A stretch of DNA of 64,000 bases from Mesostigma viride (GCA_009746045.1 RPFO01000315.1:62001-126000), one strand, 5' to 3'; positions 11,038 through 20,154 are shown, counted from the first letter of the stretch. Notes: generated from the letters alone by a model not told the origin. Translations and numbers: made by a program.

Positions 11038-11151
11038 GAGAGCGAAGATGGTGGTTGCGGGGATGGCGAGAATGCCAATGTTCCGGCGGACGGGAGCGCG
11101 GTTGCGCGGGGCGATGGCGCGGACGCGATGGACGTGATGGATGCCGCGTTG
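11038..11151 (+). CDS. Helitron copy A acidic linker exon
   Basis: Acceptor CCGCAG ends at 11037 and donor GTGGGT starts at 11152. The 114-nt exon in phase 0 encodes 38 residues, rich in Asp, Gly and Ala. It opens ESEDGGCGDGENAN, resembling the GSEGVG start of the duplicated exons upstream. It connects the helicase tail to the USP-like region. The intron to the next exon is 128 nt. Confidence 0.6.
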
Positions 11152-11279
11152 GTGGGTAGCATCTCGCCTTGCGGGACTTGGTTTCACGCTGGCGTGCCTT
11201 TGTCCTGCGAGGATGTATATGCGGGCACGTGCTGATGCGTGCAATCGTTTGTCCGGCTCACCATGTTCAATGCGTGCAG

Positions 11280-14200
11280 GACGCGGAGCGGGAGGAGTGC
11301 CCGTTTGTGACCGAGTTGGGCGGTGCTGTCGAGCATGCGGACGGTGAAGAGCTACCCGAGGCGGCCGCACAGCCTTTGGACCGCGCGAGCGTGTCGGATG
11401 AGGCGGCGGGTGCTGCCACCGTCGCGTCCCCACGCCCCAACTCCGATGGGTCGGTCGTGTCTCGAGAGGAAGCCGCTCTCGCTGCCGCGGCTGTCGCGCC
11501 CGTCACGTTGGAAGAGCGGGAGGTCCTCGATGACATGCGAGCCGCGTGCAGGGGCGTGGTTCTGCGACCGCGCGACGCCACGTTCCGATCGTCCAACGGG
11601 AGCGGCGCCCACGACACGGCGCTCGAGGTCGTGTTCGCAAAGCTGTCGCTGACGCAGATGCGCGCCGAGTCCGGCGGGCTCGGCCTCGTGACACCCCCTG
11701 TCGCACCGCAGGACTCCCCCGGCGGCGCGTTGGACTTCCGCGTGGCGGGGGCGATGCTGTCGTGCATGCTGGCGCGTGCGCGCGGGAGCGTGCAGCCGAT
11801 GTGCGATGCTCGCGACGAGTTTCGGCGACTGTGTGACTTGGCCCAGCCGGGGGTGCGTCTCTCCGGTGTCGGGGCCTTGATGTCCGTGTTGCGGCGCGCG
11901 CTGTTGCATGTGGGGGGGCCCGCGCTGGTCGAGCGAGCGCCCTGCTGCGGCTCGTGTGGCCTCCAGGGCGAGACGGGCGAGTGCGTGGTGGATGTGGTCG
12001 ACGTGTCGGCCGCGCCGGGCACGCTCGAGGAGCGCACGAGGTCGTTGCTCAGGCGCCGCCTGCAGGACTCGGCCTGCGCGGGCTGCAACGGGCGGGCCCT
12101 CGTGTGCGACCGCTACGTGCGCGGCGGCTTCCCCGCGTGTGTGCTCGTCCACGGCGGACGGGACGTGCGGGCTTGCGGTGGCGACGCCGTGCCCTCTTCC
12201 TTTGACGCGTCCGTGGTCGACGGCGACAGCGGCGCCGAGGTCGCCGTGGTCGCGCGGCTGCGCGGGTTTGTGGAGCAGCGCGGCGACAAGCACTTTGTTT
12301 TCTGCCGCGCCGTCGATGCCGCGGCCGGCCTGTGGCAGGTGGTGGATCCGGTCGAGGCCGTCTCCGCGCCCGCGACCGTCGTGGACGCGCTGCCTCACGC
12401 GTTGGTCTTGTGCGTCTACGACGTGCGCCCGGTTTCGCAGCCAGCCGAGCACGTGCTGCCGGAGAGCCCGCGCGTCGTGGCGCGGCCCCCTGGTAATCCA
12501 CGCAACGTGCCACCGGGCGATTGGTCAGCCGAGCCTCCCGTCGAGCCCCCCGAGCCCCCTCCCGCCGAGGACGAGGACGAGGACATAGCTGCGCTCGCGG
12601 CGGAACCCGGTTTGCCCGCCGAGGTGCAAGAGGCTCGCGCCGAGTTTTTTCGCGGGCTGTTCAGCGAGGTCGGGGGCTTGCATTCCGGCCGGGAGCAGCA
12701 ACGTCGTTCGCGCCGGGAGGCCAGGGCTGCGGACGGCGAGCAAGGGGAGGCAGCGGCGCCAGCTCGTCGCGCGACGGACGAGGCGGCGCGTCCGGCGCCC
12801 TCCAGCGGGCGCGGAAGCGAGCCGAGCGCGCCGGCGCCCGCGCCGCTAGGCTCTTTGTTCCCGGCCGGCGGCCACAGCGGCAGTTCCAAGTGTTCGTGCC
12901 GCGCGTGTTTCACGTTCAAGGAGCTCATGTTGAAGTACGAGACACTCATGCTGGTCGCCAACGAGCTGACTCCAAATGGGGAGGACAACAGTTGCCCCGT
13001 GGACAGCGTGCTGGGACTCGGTCTCATTATGCTGATCCTCACGCAGCGGGCCGGGCGGTCAGGACTGCAGGCGCTTCGCTGCAACCCACGCGAGGGGCAC
13101 GGCGAGCACTGCAAGATCGGGCTGGCGCTGCTGCGCTACTACATCGCGACCGCGGAGGGCAACCAGCGCGATATGGACCGCTTCCGCGAGTGGGTGCGCA
13201 GGCTGCTCGACGAAAGGTATGGACGAAAGCGCGGCGCTTTTGCCGAGGCGATTGACAACCTGACCACGGTGCTGCAGCACTTTGACGACTGCGACCTATT
13301 CCATGGCGGGCGCGCGTGCGTGCGCGAGTTCCGGCAGGATCTCGGCAAGGTGCCCCTGCCCATCCTGCTGACCGACTGCCCCGAGGAGTGGGACGTCAAG
13401 ACACGCATGATGGCCAAGTGCAGGGAGGCCTTCTGTTTCGAGCGGTGCAGGAATTGCCAGCGAGTCGAATGCGACAAGGAGGAGCAGGTTTTCAAGCGCG
13501 AGCCGCGGTTTATCGTGTACGGGGAGTCGGGGATGGTCCAGACCGCCGCGCCGAGGATTCCCGAGACGTTGGTCATGGACGTGCTCATCGGGGACGAGCG
13601 CCGGGAGGCGCGTGTGACCGCGTGGCTCAGCTGCATGCTGCTGCACTATGGCGGAGACCACTTCGTGGTCCTGCGACGGACGCGCCCGTCCTCGGTCTGG
13701 GAGGAGGTCGACGCGCATCGCAAGCGTGCCAAGGTTCGGCGGTGCCAGGACCCGGACTTGGGTGAGGTGGCGACGATCGCCATCGCCAGCTGCTACTGTG
13801 TCAGCGACGTCCTGCCGGTGCCGCTACCGATGCCGCTGCCGATACCGGCGCGCGTCGCTTCGTCGCCCAGGACGCCCGCGCGGCCGGCTGTCGAGCAAAC
13901 GTCACAGCCGGTCGGAACGCGCGTATGCGTGGTCGACCCGGACGAGCGGGACGATGCCATGATGCGGGGGGAACAAGCGTCGCCCATGGACCTGTCCTAC
14001 GAGACAGTCGAGCACGAGGCGGGACCATCGGGCGAGGCGCAGTCCGCCGTCGCGCGGGAGGCTGCGCTGGAGTTTGCGCAGCTCCAGGACGCGTGCGAGA
14101 GCCTCTTGCTGCTGCAGCGCAGCGACGTGGCGTTTGATGGTCCGCATGCCGCGCCGCTGGAGCTGTTCTACCTGCTGCTGTGCGAATGGCAGGCGCGGAG

Positions 14201-15230
14201 CGGCGCGCGGGGGTTGCGGTGCCTGTCGTTCGCCGCCCGGAACGCGCCCGGCGCGGAGGACGTGGGCACCGACGTGGCCGCGCGGTTCTCGATGGCCTTG
14301 CTCACCTGCGTATGGCAGCGCGCGCAAGGCGTGCAGGGTGAGATCGATGCGGCGGTGCGCGGCTTGGAGCGCGCGTTGGCGGCGATGGGACGCATGCCGT
14401 CGCTCCAGTTTGTGTTGGGTCGCATGCTCTCCCACGCGGACGTGCCCCAGATGGCGGAGCGCGGCGCGTTCTGCTTGCACTGCGGGAAAGCGCACGATCC
14501 CGGTCCGGAAAGGGAGGATCCTGTGCCCGTCATCGGCCTTCCCGGCACGATGGGCGACCTCGGTGAGCTTTTGCAGAGTGCGATGAAGCAGACGCTCTTC
14601 CAGAGCACGTGCCCTGCTTGCAGTTTTGCGGCCGCGCGCCGCAAGTGCGTCCTGCGCGGCGGGTTGCCGGCGTGGCTGCTCTTCCATGCCGAGGAGGGCA
14701 AGTGGGTGGGCGGCGCTCCGCTCGACCACTTCCTCGCGGCGCTCTCCATCGCCGGTCAACACGACACCGACGTCGCCGCGCACGCTCGCCTGCGCGCGTT
14801 TGTGCGCCGCGGGCCCGGCGACCGCTTGGCGGTATGGCGGCGCGACGATGAGACGCCGGAGGCGTGGTGGGTCACCGACGGCTCGGGCCCGGCGCGACGG
14901 CGGAGCGAGAAGGATCTCGCGGGGGCGCCGGCCGCGGAGATGGTGTGCATGTACGAGGTGGCGCCCGCGGGCGGTGCCATGCACGCCGCACCCGACGTGC
15001 ACGCGTACGAGGTGGCGGCCGCGGCCGGCGCCGCCTACTATGACGAGGACCTCGGCGACGCGGCCGATGCCCCCTTGGACGCGCCGGCTCCACGGGCAGC
15101 AGACCGCGCGCCGCGCTCGCCCGTCGTCGTCGACGACAATGGCGAGGATGAGGGTGCCTCGCACGCAGCGCCGTCCGACCCATCGATGTGTCGCGCGATG
15201 ATGACGTCGCCATCGACCCGGAGTCCCTGA
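11280..15230 (+). CDS. C-terminal extension with USP-like modules 1-3
   Basis: Starts after TTCAATGCGTGCAG in phase 0, in frame with the upstream exons. Three related modules of about 300 residues lie here, separated by Pro/Glu/Ala-rich linkers: module 1 about 11,500-12,450, module 2 about 12,890-13,830, module 3 about 14,040-14,990. Module 2 looks like a catalytic USP (peptidase C19): Cys box EDNSCPVDSVLGL (Cys codon 12,993), paired cysteines CFERCRNCQRVEC, and His box GGDHFVVLRR followed by WEEVDAH (His codon 13,659). Modules 1 and 3 keep the fold cues and Cys pairs (CCGSCG, CAGC; CLHCG, CPAC) but lack the Cys box; module 1 keeps DKHFVFCR and module 3 has GDRLAVWR instead of a His box. They are probably inactive. 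USP assignment comes from motif layout only; OTU or another papain-like family is possible. The open frame ends at 15,230, after the frame of module 4 has begun. Confidence 0.65.
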   Translation, partial: DAEREECPFVTELGGAVEHADGEELPEAAAQPLDRASVSDEAAGAATVASPRPNSDGSVVSREEAALAAAAVAPVTLEEREVLDDMRAACRGVVLRPRDATFRSSNGSGAHDTALEVVFAKLSLTQMRAESGGLGLVTPPVAPQDSPGGALDFRVAGAMLSCMLARARGSVQPMCDARDEFRRLCDLAQPGVRLSGVGALMSVLRRALLHVGGPALVERAPCCGSCGLQGETGECVVDVVDVSAAPGTLEERTRSLLRRRLQDSACAGCNGRALVCDRYVRGGFPACVLVHGGRDVRACGGDAVPSSFDASVVDGDSGAEVAVVARLRGFVEQRGDKHFVFCRAVDAAAGLWQVVDPVEAVSAPATVVDALPHALVLCVYDVRPVSQPAEHVLPESPRVVARPPGNPRNVPPGDWSAEPPVEPPEPPPAEDEDEDIAALAAEPGLPAEVQEARAEFFRGLFSEVGGLHSGREQQRRSRREARAADGEQGEAAAPARRATDEAARPAPSSGRGSEPSAPAPAPLGSLFPAGGHSGSSKCSCRACFTFKELMLKYETLMLVANELTPNGEDNSCPVDSVLGLGLIMLILTQRAGRSGLQALRCNPREGHGEHCKIGLALLRYYIATAEGNQRDMDRFREWVRRLLDERYGRKRGAFAEAIDNLTTVLQHFDDCDLFHGGRACVREFRQDLGKVPLPILLTDCPEEWDVKTRMMAKCREAFCFERCRNCQRVECDKEEQVFKREPRFIVYGESGMVQTAAPRIPETLVMDVLIGDERREARVTAWLSCMLLHYGGDHFVVLRRTRPSSVWEEVDAHRKRAKVRRCQDPDLGEVATIAIASCYCVSDVLPVPLPMPLPIPARVASSPRTPARPAVEQTSQPVGTRVCVVDPDERDDAMMRGEQASPMDLSYETVEHEAGPSGEAQSAVAREAALEFAQLQDACESLLLLQRSDVAFDGPHAAPLELFYLLLCEWQARSGARGLRCLSFAARNAPGAEDVGTDVAARFSMALLTCVWQRAQGVQGEIDAAVRGLERALAAMGRMPSLQFVLGRMLSHADVPQMAERGAFCLHCGKAHDPGPEREDPVPVIGLPGTMGDLGELLQSAMKQTLFQSTCPACSFAAARRKCVLRGGLPAWLLFHAEEGKWVGGAPLDHFLAALSIAGQHDTDVAAHARLRAFVRRGPGDRLAVWRRDDETPEAWWVTDGSGPARRRSEKDLAGAPAAEMVCMYEVAPAGGAMHAAPDVHAYEVAAAAGAAYYDEDLGDAADAPLDAPAPRAADRAPRSPVVVDDNGEDEGASHAAPSDPSMCRAMMTSPSTRSP

Positions 15231-16288
15231 CGCTACCGCTGGCAGCGGCGCCGCGCGACGACGACTGCGTGATCATGGGGGAGGGGCAGGACACCACGCC
15301 ATTCGCGTTCCGACCGCGCAGGGCCGCGCAGCAGCAGCCGCTGGTGGCGGACTGCCATCAGTTCGTCACCTTCTTGCAGCAGAACGGCGGCGCGACTCTG
15401 CCTCCGAACCCACGCGGCTCGTACAAGTGGGGCGAGAACAGCTGCCCCACCGACGCGGCGCTGGGGCTGCTGTACTTGGCGCTGGCGGTCACCAAGGAAG
15501 GTCTGCGCCTGTTGACGTGCCACCGTGCGGACGAGTCCCACGGCGACGCATGCGCGCTCGGGCTGCAGCTGCTGTTCTGCATGCACACGTCCAGGACCGG
15601 CGACGTGTCCGCCATGACGCGCGCGAGGCAGGCGGTGCTGCCGCGGCTGAACGCGTCGCTGCGGAGGGACCGCGGCCAGATGGACAGCGTGACATCTACC
15701 GCCGCGGGCCTGCTCCGGTACGTGGACGGCGTGGTTCCTCGCCAGGGCGACTTCGCCTGCCGGGCGCCGTTCCCGGTGGACGGTCGGCTCGTGGACGTCA
15801 ACAAGTTCACGCTCAGCCCGTGGGAAGCCGACCGCATGGACATCGACGAGCGCATCGCAGCCGCGTGCACGCAGGAGCGCATGGGCGCGCGCCCGCCGTG
15901 CCACCACTGCGGGTCGCCCCGCTGCGTGCCTCGACGCTACTTCGACCGAGTGCCGCCCGTGCTCGTCTTTCTGAACGTCTCCAGCCCCCTCCCGCTGATC
16001 AACTACGTAGGGAGCGGGCTGCCCAAGACGCTGGAGATCACCCTCTACATCGGCCGCGCGTGCGAGCAAGTGCGCGTCGCCTTGCGGCTGTGCGGGGCGG
16101 TCGAGTACCGCCCAGAGCACTTTGTCGTCTTGCGGCCGGTGGACTTGGACGCGGGCACGTGGGAAGAAGTGGACGACGGCCCGGGGCTGTGCGCCCCTGT
16201 CATCCGCACCCACTCGTGCATGAACCTCGTCGCCCTGGCCACCAAGACGACGGCGTGCGCGTACTCCGTGATGGTGCTCAATCGGTGA
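15188..16288 (+). CDS. USP-like module 4, catalytic-looking
   Basis: About 365 residues in a frame shifted from the preceding modules; the two frames overlap at 15,188-15,230. Features: Cys box GENSCPTDAALGLLYLAL (Cys codon 15,443), paired cysteines CHHCGSPRC near 15,902, and PEHFVVLRPV (His codon 16,118) followed by TWEEVDDG (Asp codon 16,172). The spacing matches the Cys/His/Asp order of USP deubiquitinases. It ends with a clean TGA at 16,286-16,288. It follows directly on a SHAAPSDP linker, so the simplest reading is that it is the last module of the same protein, reached by a one-base indel, sequence error or a missed intron. A separate downstream start is the alternative. The upstream start is therefore open. 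Confidence 0.65.
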   Translation: MSRDDDVAIDPESLTLPLAAAPRDDDCVIMGEGQDTTPFAFRPRRAAQQQPLVADCHQFVTFLQQNGGATLPPNPRGSYKWGENSCPTDAALGLLYLALAVTKEGLRLLTCHRADESHGDACALGLQLLFCMHTSRTGDVSAMTRARQAVLPRLNASLRRDRGQMDSVTSTAAGLLRYVDGVVPRQGDFACRAPFPVDGRLVDVNKFTLSPWEADRMDIDERIAAACTQERMGARPPCHHCGSPRCVPRRYFDRVPPVLVFLNVSSPLPLINYVGSGLPKTLEITLYIGRACEQVRVALRLCGAVEYRPEHFVVLRPVDLDAGTWEEVDDGPGLCAPVIRTHSCMNLVALATKTTACAYSVMVLNR

Positions 16289-16564
16289 ACACCGGGGCGA
16301 GGCGGGAGGGGGGGGGGGAGGAGCGTGGATGCAACTCGTCACGCGGGAGTTGCGTGCAGGGGGGGTCCCCGCATGAGGGAGGGGCGCTTCGCTGAGTAGA
16401 GTGGCTAGGGTTTTCTAGATTAGATTAGCTTAGAGTTAGATTAGGTAGGCTTCGTGGCTTCAACCACCTCCATCCATCCAGCGAGGAATATGTGCTACAT
16501 GATCATCTTATAATTGAATTTTATTTTAATTTAATGTCACTTTCTAGCAACTTAAGTATGGAAA
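16289..16564 (+). other. 3' flank of Helitron copy A
   Basis: Non-coding, turning from G-rich to AT-rich. It holds repeated TTAGATTAG-like words (16,417-16,447) and ACCTCCATCCATCCAGC (about 16,465) followed by GAATATGTGCTACATGAT. The latter matches sequence at about 43,465-43,515 next to the AT-rich islands, so this is probably a transposon 3' region. No hairpin plus CTRR end could be fixed with confidence. Confidence 0.5.
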
Positions 16565-16700
16565 TAGGGACCATGGCAGCCCGTGGCCATGTCCACCCCC
16601 CTCAAACGATGGACCTGCAAGCCCCCACTTTGCCCACATGATGGACTAGTATCGGGCATGCCTCCTCCCAAGTTTCAGCCCTATCCAAGCTCGTTTGCAT
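16565..16700 (+). repeat. 186-bp satellite, single partial copy
   Basis: A lone forward partial unit, from GGGACCATGGCAGCC to CTCGTTTGCATAA. Right after it the words CTCAATCGGTGAACACCGGGG repeat the coding end of copy A (16,276-16,298), a short local duplication. The inverted array follows. Confidence 0.85.
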
Positions 16701-16741
16701 AACTCCGTACGTGACGGTGCTCAATCGGTGAACACCGGGGG

Positions 16742-18357
16742 GGCATGGTCCTAAAGTATGCAAATGGGCTTGGATTGGCCTGAAACTTGGAGGGAGGCTT
16801 CCCCCACACTAGACCATCATGTGGCCAAAGTGGGGTCGTGCAGGTCCATCATTTGGGGGTGGATGCTGCCAGGGGGTGGCATGGTCCCTGTGCGCGCTAG
16901 CACGTGCCCCCGTTAGGGGTGGGCCATGGTCCTAAAATATGCAAGTGGGCTTGGATTGGCCTGAAACTTGGAGGGAGGCTTCCCCCACTACCCATCATGT
17001 GGCCAAAGTGGGGTCGTGCAGGTCCATCATTTGGGGGGTGGCTGCTGCCAGGGGGTGGCATGGTCCCTTGTGCGCGCTAGCACGTGCCCGCCGTTAGGGG
17101 TGGGTCATGGTCCTAAATATCCAAATGACCTTGGATTGGCCTGAAACTTGGAGGGAGCCTTTCCCCACACTATCCCATCATGTGGCCAAAGTGGGGTCGT
17201 GTGGGTCCATCATTTGGGGGTGGCTGCTGCCAGGGGGTCGCATGGTCCCTTGTGCGCGCTAGCACGTGCCCCCGTTAGGGGTGGGCCATGGTCCTAAAAT
17301 ATCCAAATGGGCTTGGATTGGCCTGAAACTTGGAGGGAGGCTTCCCCCACACTATCCCATCATGTGGCCAAAGTGGGGTCGTGCAGGTCATCATTTGGGG
17401 GGTGGAAACTGCCAGGGGGTCGCATGGTCCCTCGTGCACGCTAGCACGTGCCCCCGTTAGGGTGGGCCATGGTCTAAAATATCCAAATGATCTTGGATTG
17501 GCCTGAAACTTGGAGGGAGGCTTCCCCACACTATCCCATCATGTGGGCAAAGTGGGGTCGTGCAGGTCAATTATTTGGGGGGTTGGCAACTGCCAGGGGG
17601 TCGCATGGTCCCTTGTGCGCGCTAGCACGTGCCCGCCGTTAGCGTTGGGCCATGGGTCTCAAATATGCAAATGATCTTGGATTGGCCTGAAACTTGGAGG
17701 GAGGCTTCCCCCACACTATCCCATCATGTGAACAAAGTGGGGTCGTGCAGGTCAATGATTTGGGGGGTTGGCAACTGCCAGGGGGTGGCATGGTCCCTCG
17801 TGCGCGCTAGCACGTGCCCGCCGTTAGGGGTGGGTCATGGTCCTAAAATATGCAAATGACCTTGCATTGAGCTGAAACTTGGAGGGAGCCTTCCCCCACA
17901 CTATCCCATCATGTGGGCAAAGTGGGGTCGTGCAGGTCCATCATTTGAGGGAGTAACTGCTGCCAGGGGGTGGCATCGTCCCTTGTGCGCGCTAGCACGT
18001 GCCCACCGTTAGGGATGGGCCATGGTCCTAAAATATGCAAATGACCTTGGATTGGCCTGAAACTTGAAAGGAGGCTTCCCCCACACTAGCTCATCATGTG
18101 GGCAAAGTGGGGTCGTGCAGGTCCATCATTTGAGGGAGTAACTGCTGCCAGGGGGTGGCATGGTCCCTTGTGCGCGCTAGCACGTGCCCCGCGTTAGGGA
18201 TGGGCCATGGTCCTAAAATATGCAAATGACCTTGGATTGGCCTGAAACTTGGAGGGAGCCTTCCCCCACACTAGCCCATCACGTGGGCAAAGTGGGGTCG
18301 TGCAGGTCCATCAATTGGGAGGGTGGATGCTGCCAGGGGGTGGAATGGTCCCTCGTG
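16742..18357 (-). repeat. 186-bp satellite, inverted array 4 (about 9 copies)
   Basis: Same satellite family in the opposite orientation, recognisable by the reverse words GGCCTGAAACTTGGAGGGAG, CATGTGGCCAAAGTGGGG and GCGCTAGCACGTGCCC. Units are about 180 bp and carry their own variants (ATCATTTGGGGG, CTGCTGCCAGGGGG). The array lies outside recognised exons, between the end of copy A and the minus-strand fragment at 18.5 kb. Its orientation equals that of the fragment's coding strand, so it may sit in that element's intron as the other arrays do. That is inference. Confidence 0.93.
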
Positions 18358-18471
18358 GTCTCTCCAATTAAAAAAAAAAAATTAACGTGTGCACACCCTA
18401 CCCTCCACTCAATTAATAGCATAAAAATCATATTAGACATCACCAAGAATGCCACAGAGCAAAAAACTCAC
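18358..18471. other. Short AT-rich spacer
   Basis: Contains a run of twelve A at about 18,369-18,380 and AT-rich unique-looking sequence. The right part would be intron of the minus-strand Helitron fragment. Nothing else was recognised. Confidence 0.4.
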
Positions 18472-18743
18472 CAGCTGCATCTCCGCAGAAGTCTGCCCAC
18501 CGCTCGGCATGGGAGGCAGGAACGGCTCCAGATGTAACATCTGCGACCAGAACGGCACCCCCAGCAAACAAGGAACGCCACAAGGAACTCACCGTCAAAT
18601 AAACGTTGTCGCAGAAGCCGTCAGGTGGCGACAGGGCCAACCAATTCAGCACATCCCGGACGTAGGCCTGCTGCAACGAGACATCGCCCTTGTAAAGCCG
18701 GGCTTGCTCGACGTAATGATACGATTCTGGCCGCGGGTCCACA
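18472..18743 (-). pseudogene. Helitron N-terminal exon pair, third copy (fragment)
   Basis: Two exons on the minus strand. The first, 18,743-18,593, reads DPRPESYHYVEQARLYKGD and ends FCDNVYLT before GTGAGT. Copy B reads DPRPRAYLCVEQADCLVGN and ends FSDNIYYA at 48,248. The second, 18,540-18,472, is 69 nt, exactly the length of copy B exon 48,379-48,447; it opens MLHLEP against MLMLQA and is followed by GTGAGT. The DNA differs widely, so this is an old or separate subfamily. No further exons were found before the inverted satellite. It is probably a truncated element, or one whose remainder is too diverged to see. Confidence 0.65.
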
Positions 18744-19355
18744 CTGACAACCGTGCTCGCCTACACGTATGAGAAGGCACACGAACAGAAATTCACACGT
18801 CGTATCTACGCACTAAGCAATATCCTGACTCGCTCAAGAGGTCAATGCAGAATGCAGAAATAAGGAAGCATCGAAACCTTTCCGTGGCCACTCACCTGCC
18901 CAACAAAGTATATTGATATCAGGTATAACGTCCACCTCCTCATTCTGAAAGACAACGGCTGATGACAATCCTATCACAACAGCACAACTAGTGCGAGCCT
19001 GCCCCCGAGCTGCAGTAATTCCAATTTCCCGGCGTGAGCCATGTACATGGTTTCCTTACGTCCCTTAACAATGCCGAGCATTCTGACGATGCCAACTATA
19101 TTGCATCCATCGCCACGCACTCCCAAAACACCGCGCCCCAAATTCGCTGGTTCACAACACTCCAAACTGTCAACTATCCTCTATCTTCGGAGGTGAACTG
19201 GCTTCTTTCTCACAGCGACCGTGCCTCGCCTTGCTTTATTAATGCACTCAACCCTTCATCACGTGAGCGTGGATGCGCTGGAAAGATGGGGGGAGGGACT
19301 GCCAACTAGGATACGAACTAGGTTGCGAAGTGCTGAATAAACGAATAGGAGGCTA
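18744..19355. other. No recognised gene
   Basis: Probably the 5' side of the minus-strand Helitron fragment. A 63-codon minus frame (19,165-18,974) with a hydrophobic end lies here, but no homology or convincing splice sites support it. Confidence 0.35.
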
Positions 19356-19379
19356 GTATGCGATCCGGATTCGGTGTAT

Positions 19380-19735
19380 GCGACCCGGTCGATCATCTAT
19401 GCTACACTCGATCATCTATGCTACACGCGGGGCGGTCATCTATGCTACATTTACGGCGTTACTACAGTAGGTTACTTGACGTAACAATGTCTCTGAACGG
19501 GAGGGGACGCACTAATTACCTGGGGGGGGGGGACGGTGTTACAACGGGGGGGGGGGGGACGCATTTTACAACGGGAGGGGACGCACTTACCTGGGGGGGG
19601 GGGACGGTGTTACAACGGGGGGGGGCACGCACTTATGTGGGGAGGGAACGGTGTTGTAAGTTGTAACGAAGGGGGCGGACGCATGCGTTTACGAGGGGGG
19701 GGGGAGGACGGTGTTACAACGGGGGGGTACGCACT
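19380..19735 (+). repeat. Short tandem repeats with long G runs
   Basis: Begins with three copies of TCATCTATGCTACA (19,392-19,450). Units of roughly 45-60 bp follow, of the type GGACGGTGTTACAACGGGGG and GGACGCACTTACC, with G runs of 8-13. These runs on the plus strand could form G-quadruplexes. They are also a likely place for assembly or polymerase slippage errors. Confidence 0.8.
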
Positions 19736-20154
19736 AATTAGAGGCATGCTCCAGTTACAGTGTACGGCTGGGCAGTGGGCAGTGGGCAGTGGCCAGTATT
19801 AGTGCTGAATTCAGCCGAAGCCGCGCAATTTTGCGGAAGAGTGGACGAACCGTACCAACAATTACTACGATTAAATTCCCACGCAATTTCCGTGCCAATT
19901 TTAGCGAGATGACTGACCTGAACGTGTTCAGACGGGGAGCGTGGCAAAAAACGGCTCGAAGCTGTGAAAAGCAGGGGGCTCCGCCCGCAAAACGGCCGTA
20001 CGAAACCGAAATTTATGGGCTCCCGCTGGCCCCCCCGCCTCGGCGCCCTCGGCCACTGCCCCTTCGCACTGCGCGCCCCGCGTGGCGCCGGCGTTCCCGA
20101 GGACGCACCCCGCGGGTGTACGCGCCAATCGCCCGCTCAGGCGCCAAAAAGTCC

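Larger units (their letters stand above)
1..16564 (+). mobile_element. Helitron copy A, autonomous, 5' end outside window
   Basis: Rolling-circle DNA transposon carrying one long multi-exon gene read left to right. Order seen: N-terminal Helitron region (two exons), HUH Rep nuclease, two micro-exons, PIF1-like helicase, acidic linker with duplicated exons, then four USP-like modules. From the Rep exon to the third USP-like module every inferred junction is phase 0 and keeps one open frame, which argues for a single protein of more than 3,000 residues. Three introns are filled by a 186-bp satellite. No apurinic endonuclease or RPA-like domain was seen, so it does not look like a Helentron. Terminal signatures (5' TC, 3' CTRR with hairpin) were not located; the 3' limit is approximate. 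Confidence 0.85.

Noticed and set aside
13902-15164. 420-codon antisense frame opposite the USP-like region
   Set aside because: GC-rich coding DNA commonly leaves the opposite strand open; no motif was seen in it.
15150-15230. Programmed ribosomal frameshift between modules 3 and 4
   Set aside because: No slippery heptamer or clear downstream structure was seen; an indel or sequence error is simpler.
11280-16288. OTU or Ulp1 protease assignment
   Set aside because: The Cys box lacks the OTU DGxC pattern, the His box comes at the C-terminal end followed by W-x-x-V-D, and paired cysteines lie between, which fits USP better. It is kept as an alternative only.
16289-16564. Exact Helitron 3' terminus (CTRR)
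   Set aside because: Several CTAG words occur (for example in TTTTCTAGATTAG), but none has a convincing hairpin 10-12 bases upstream.
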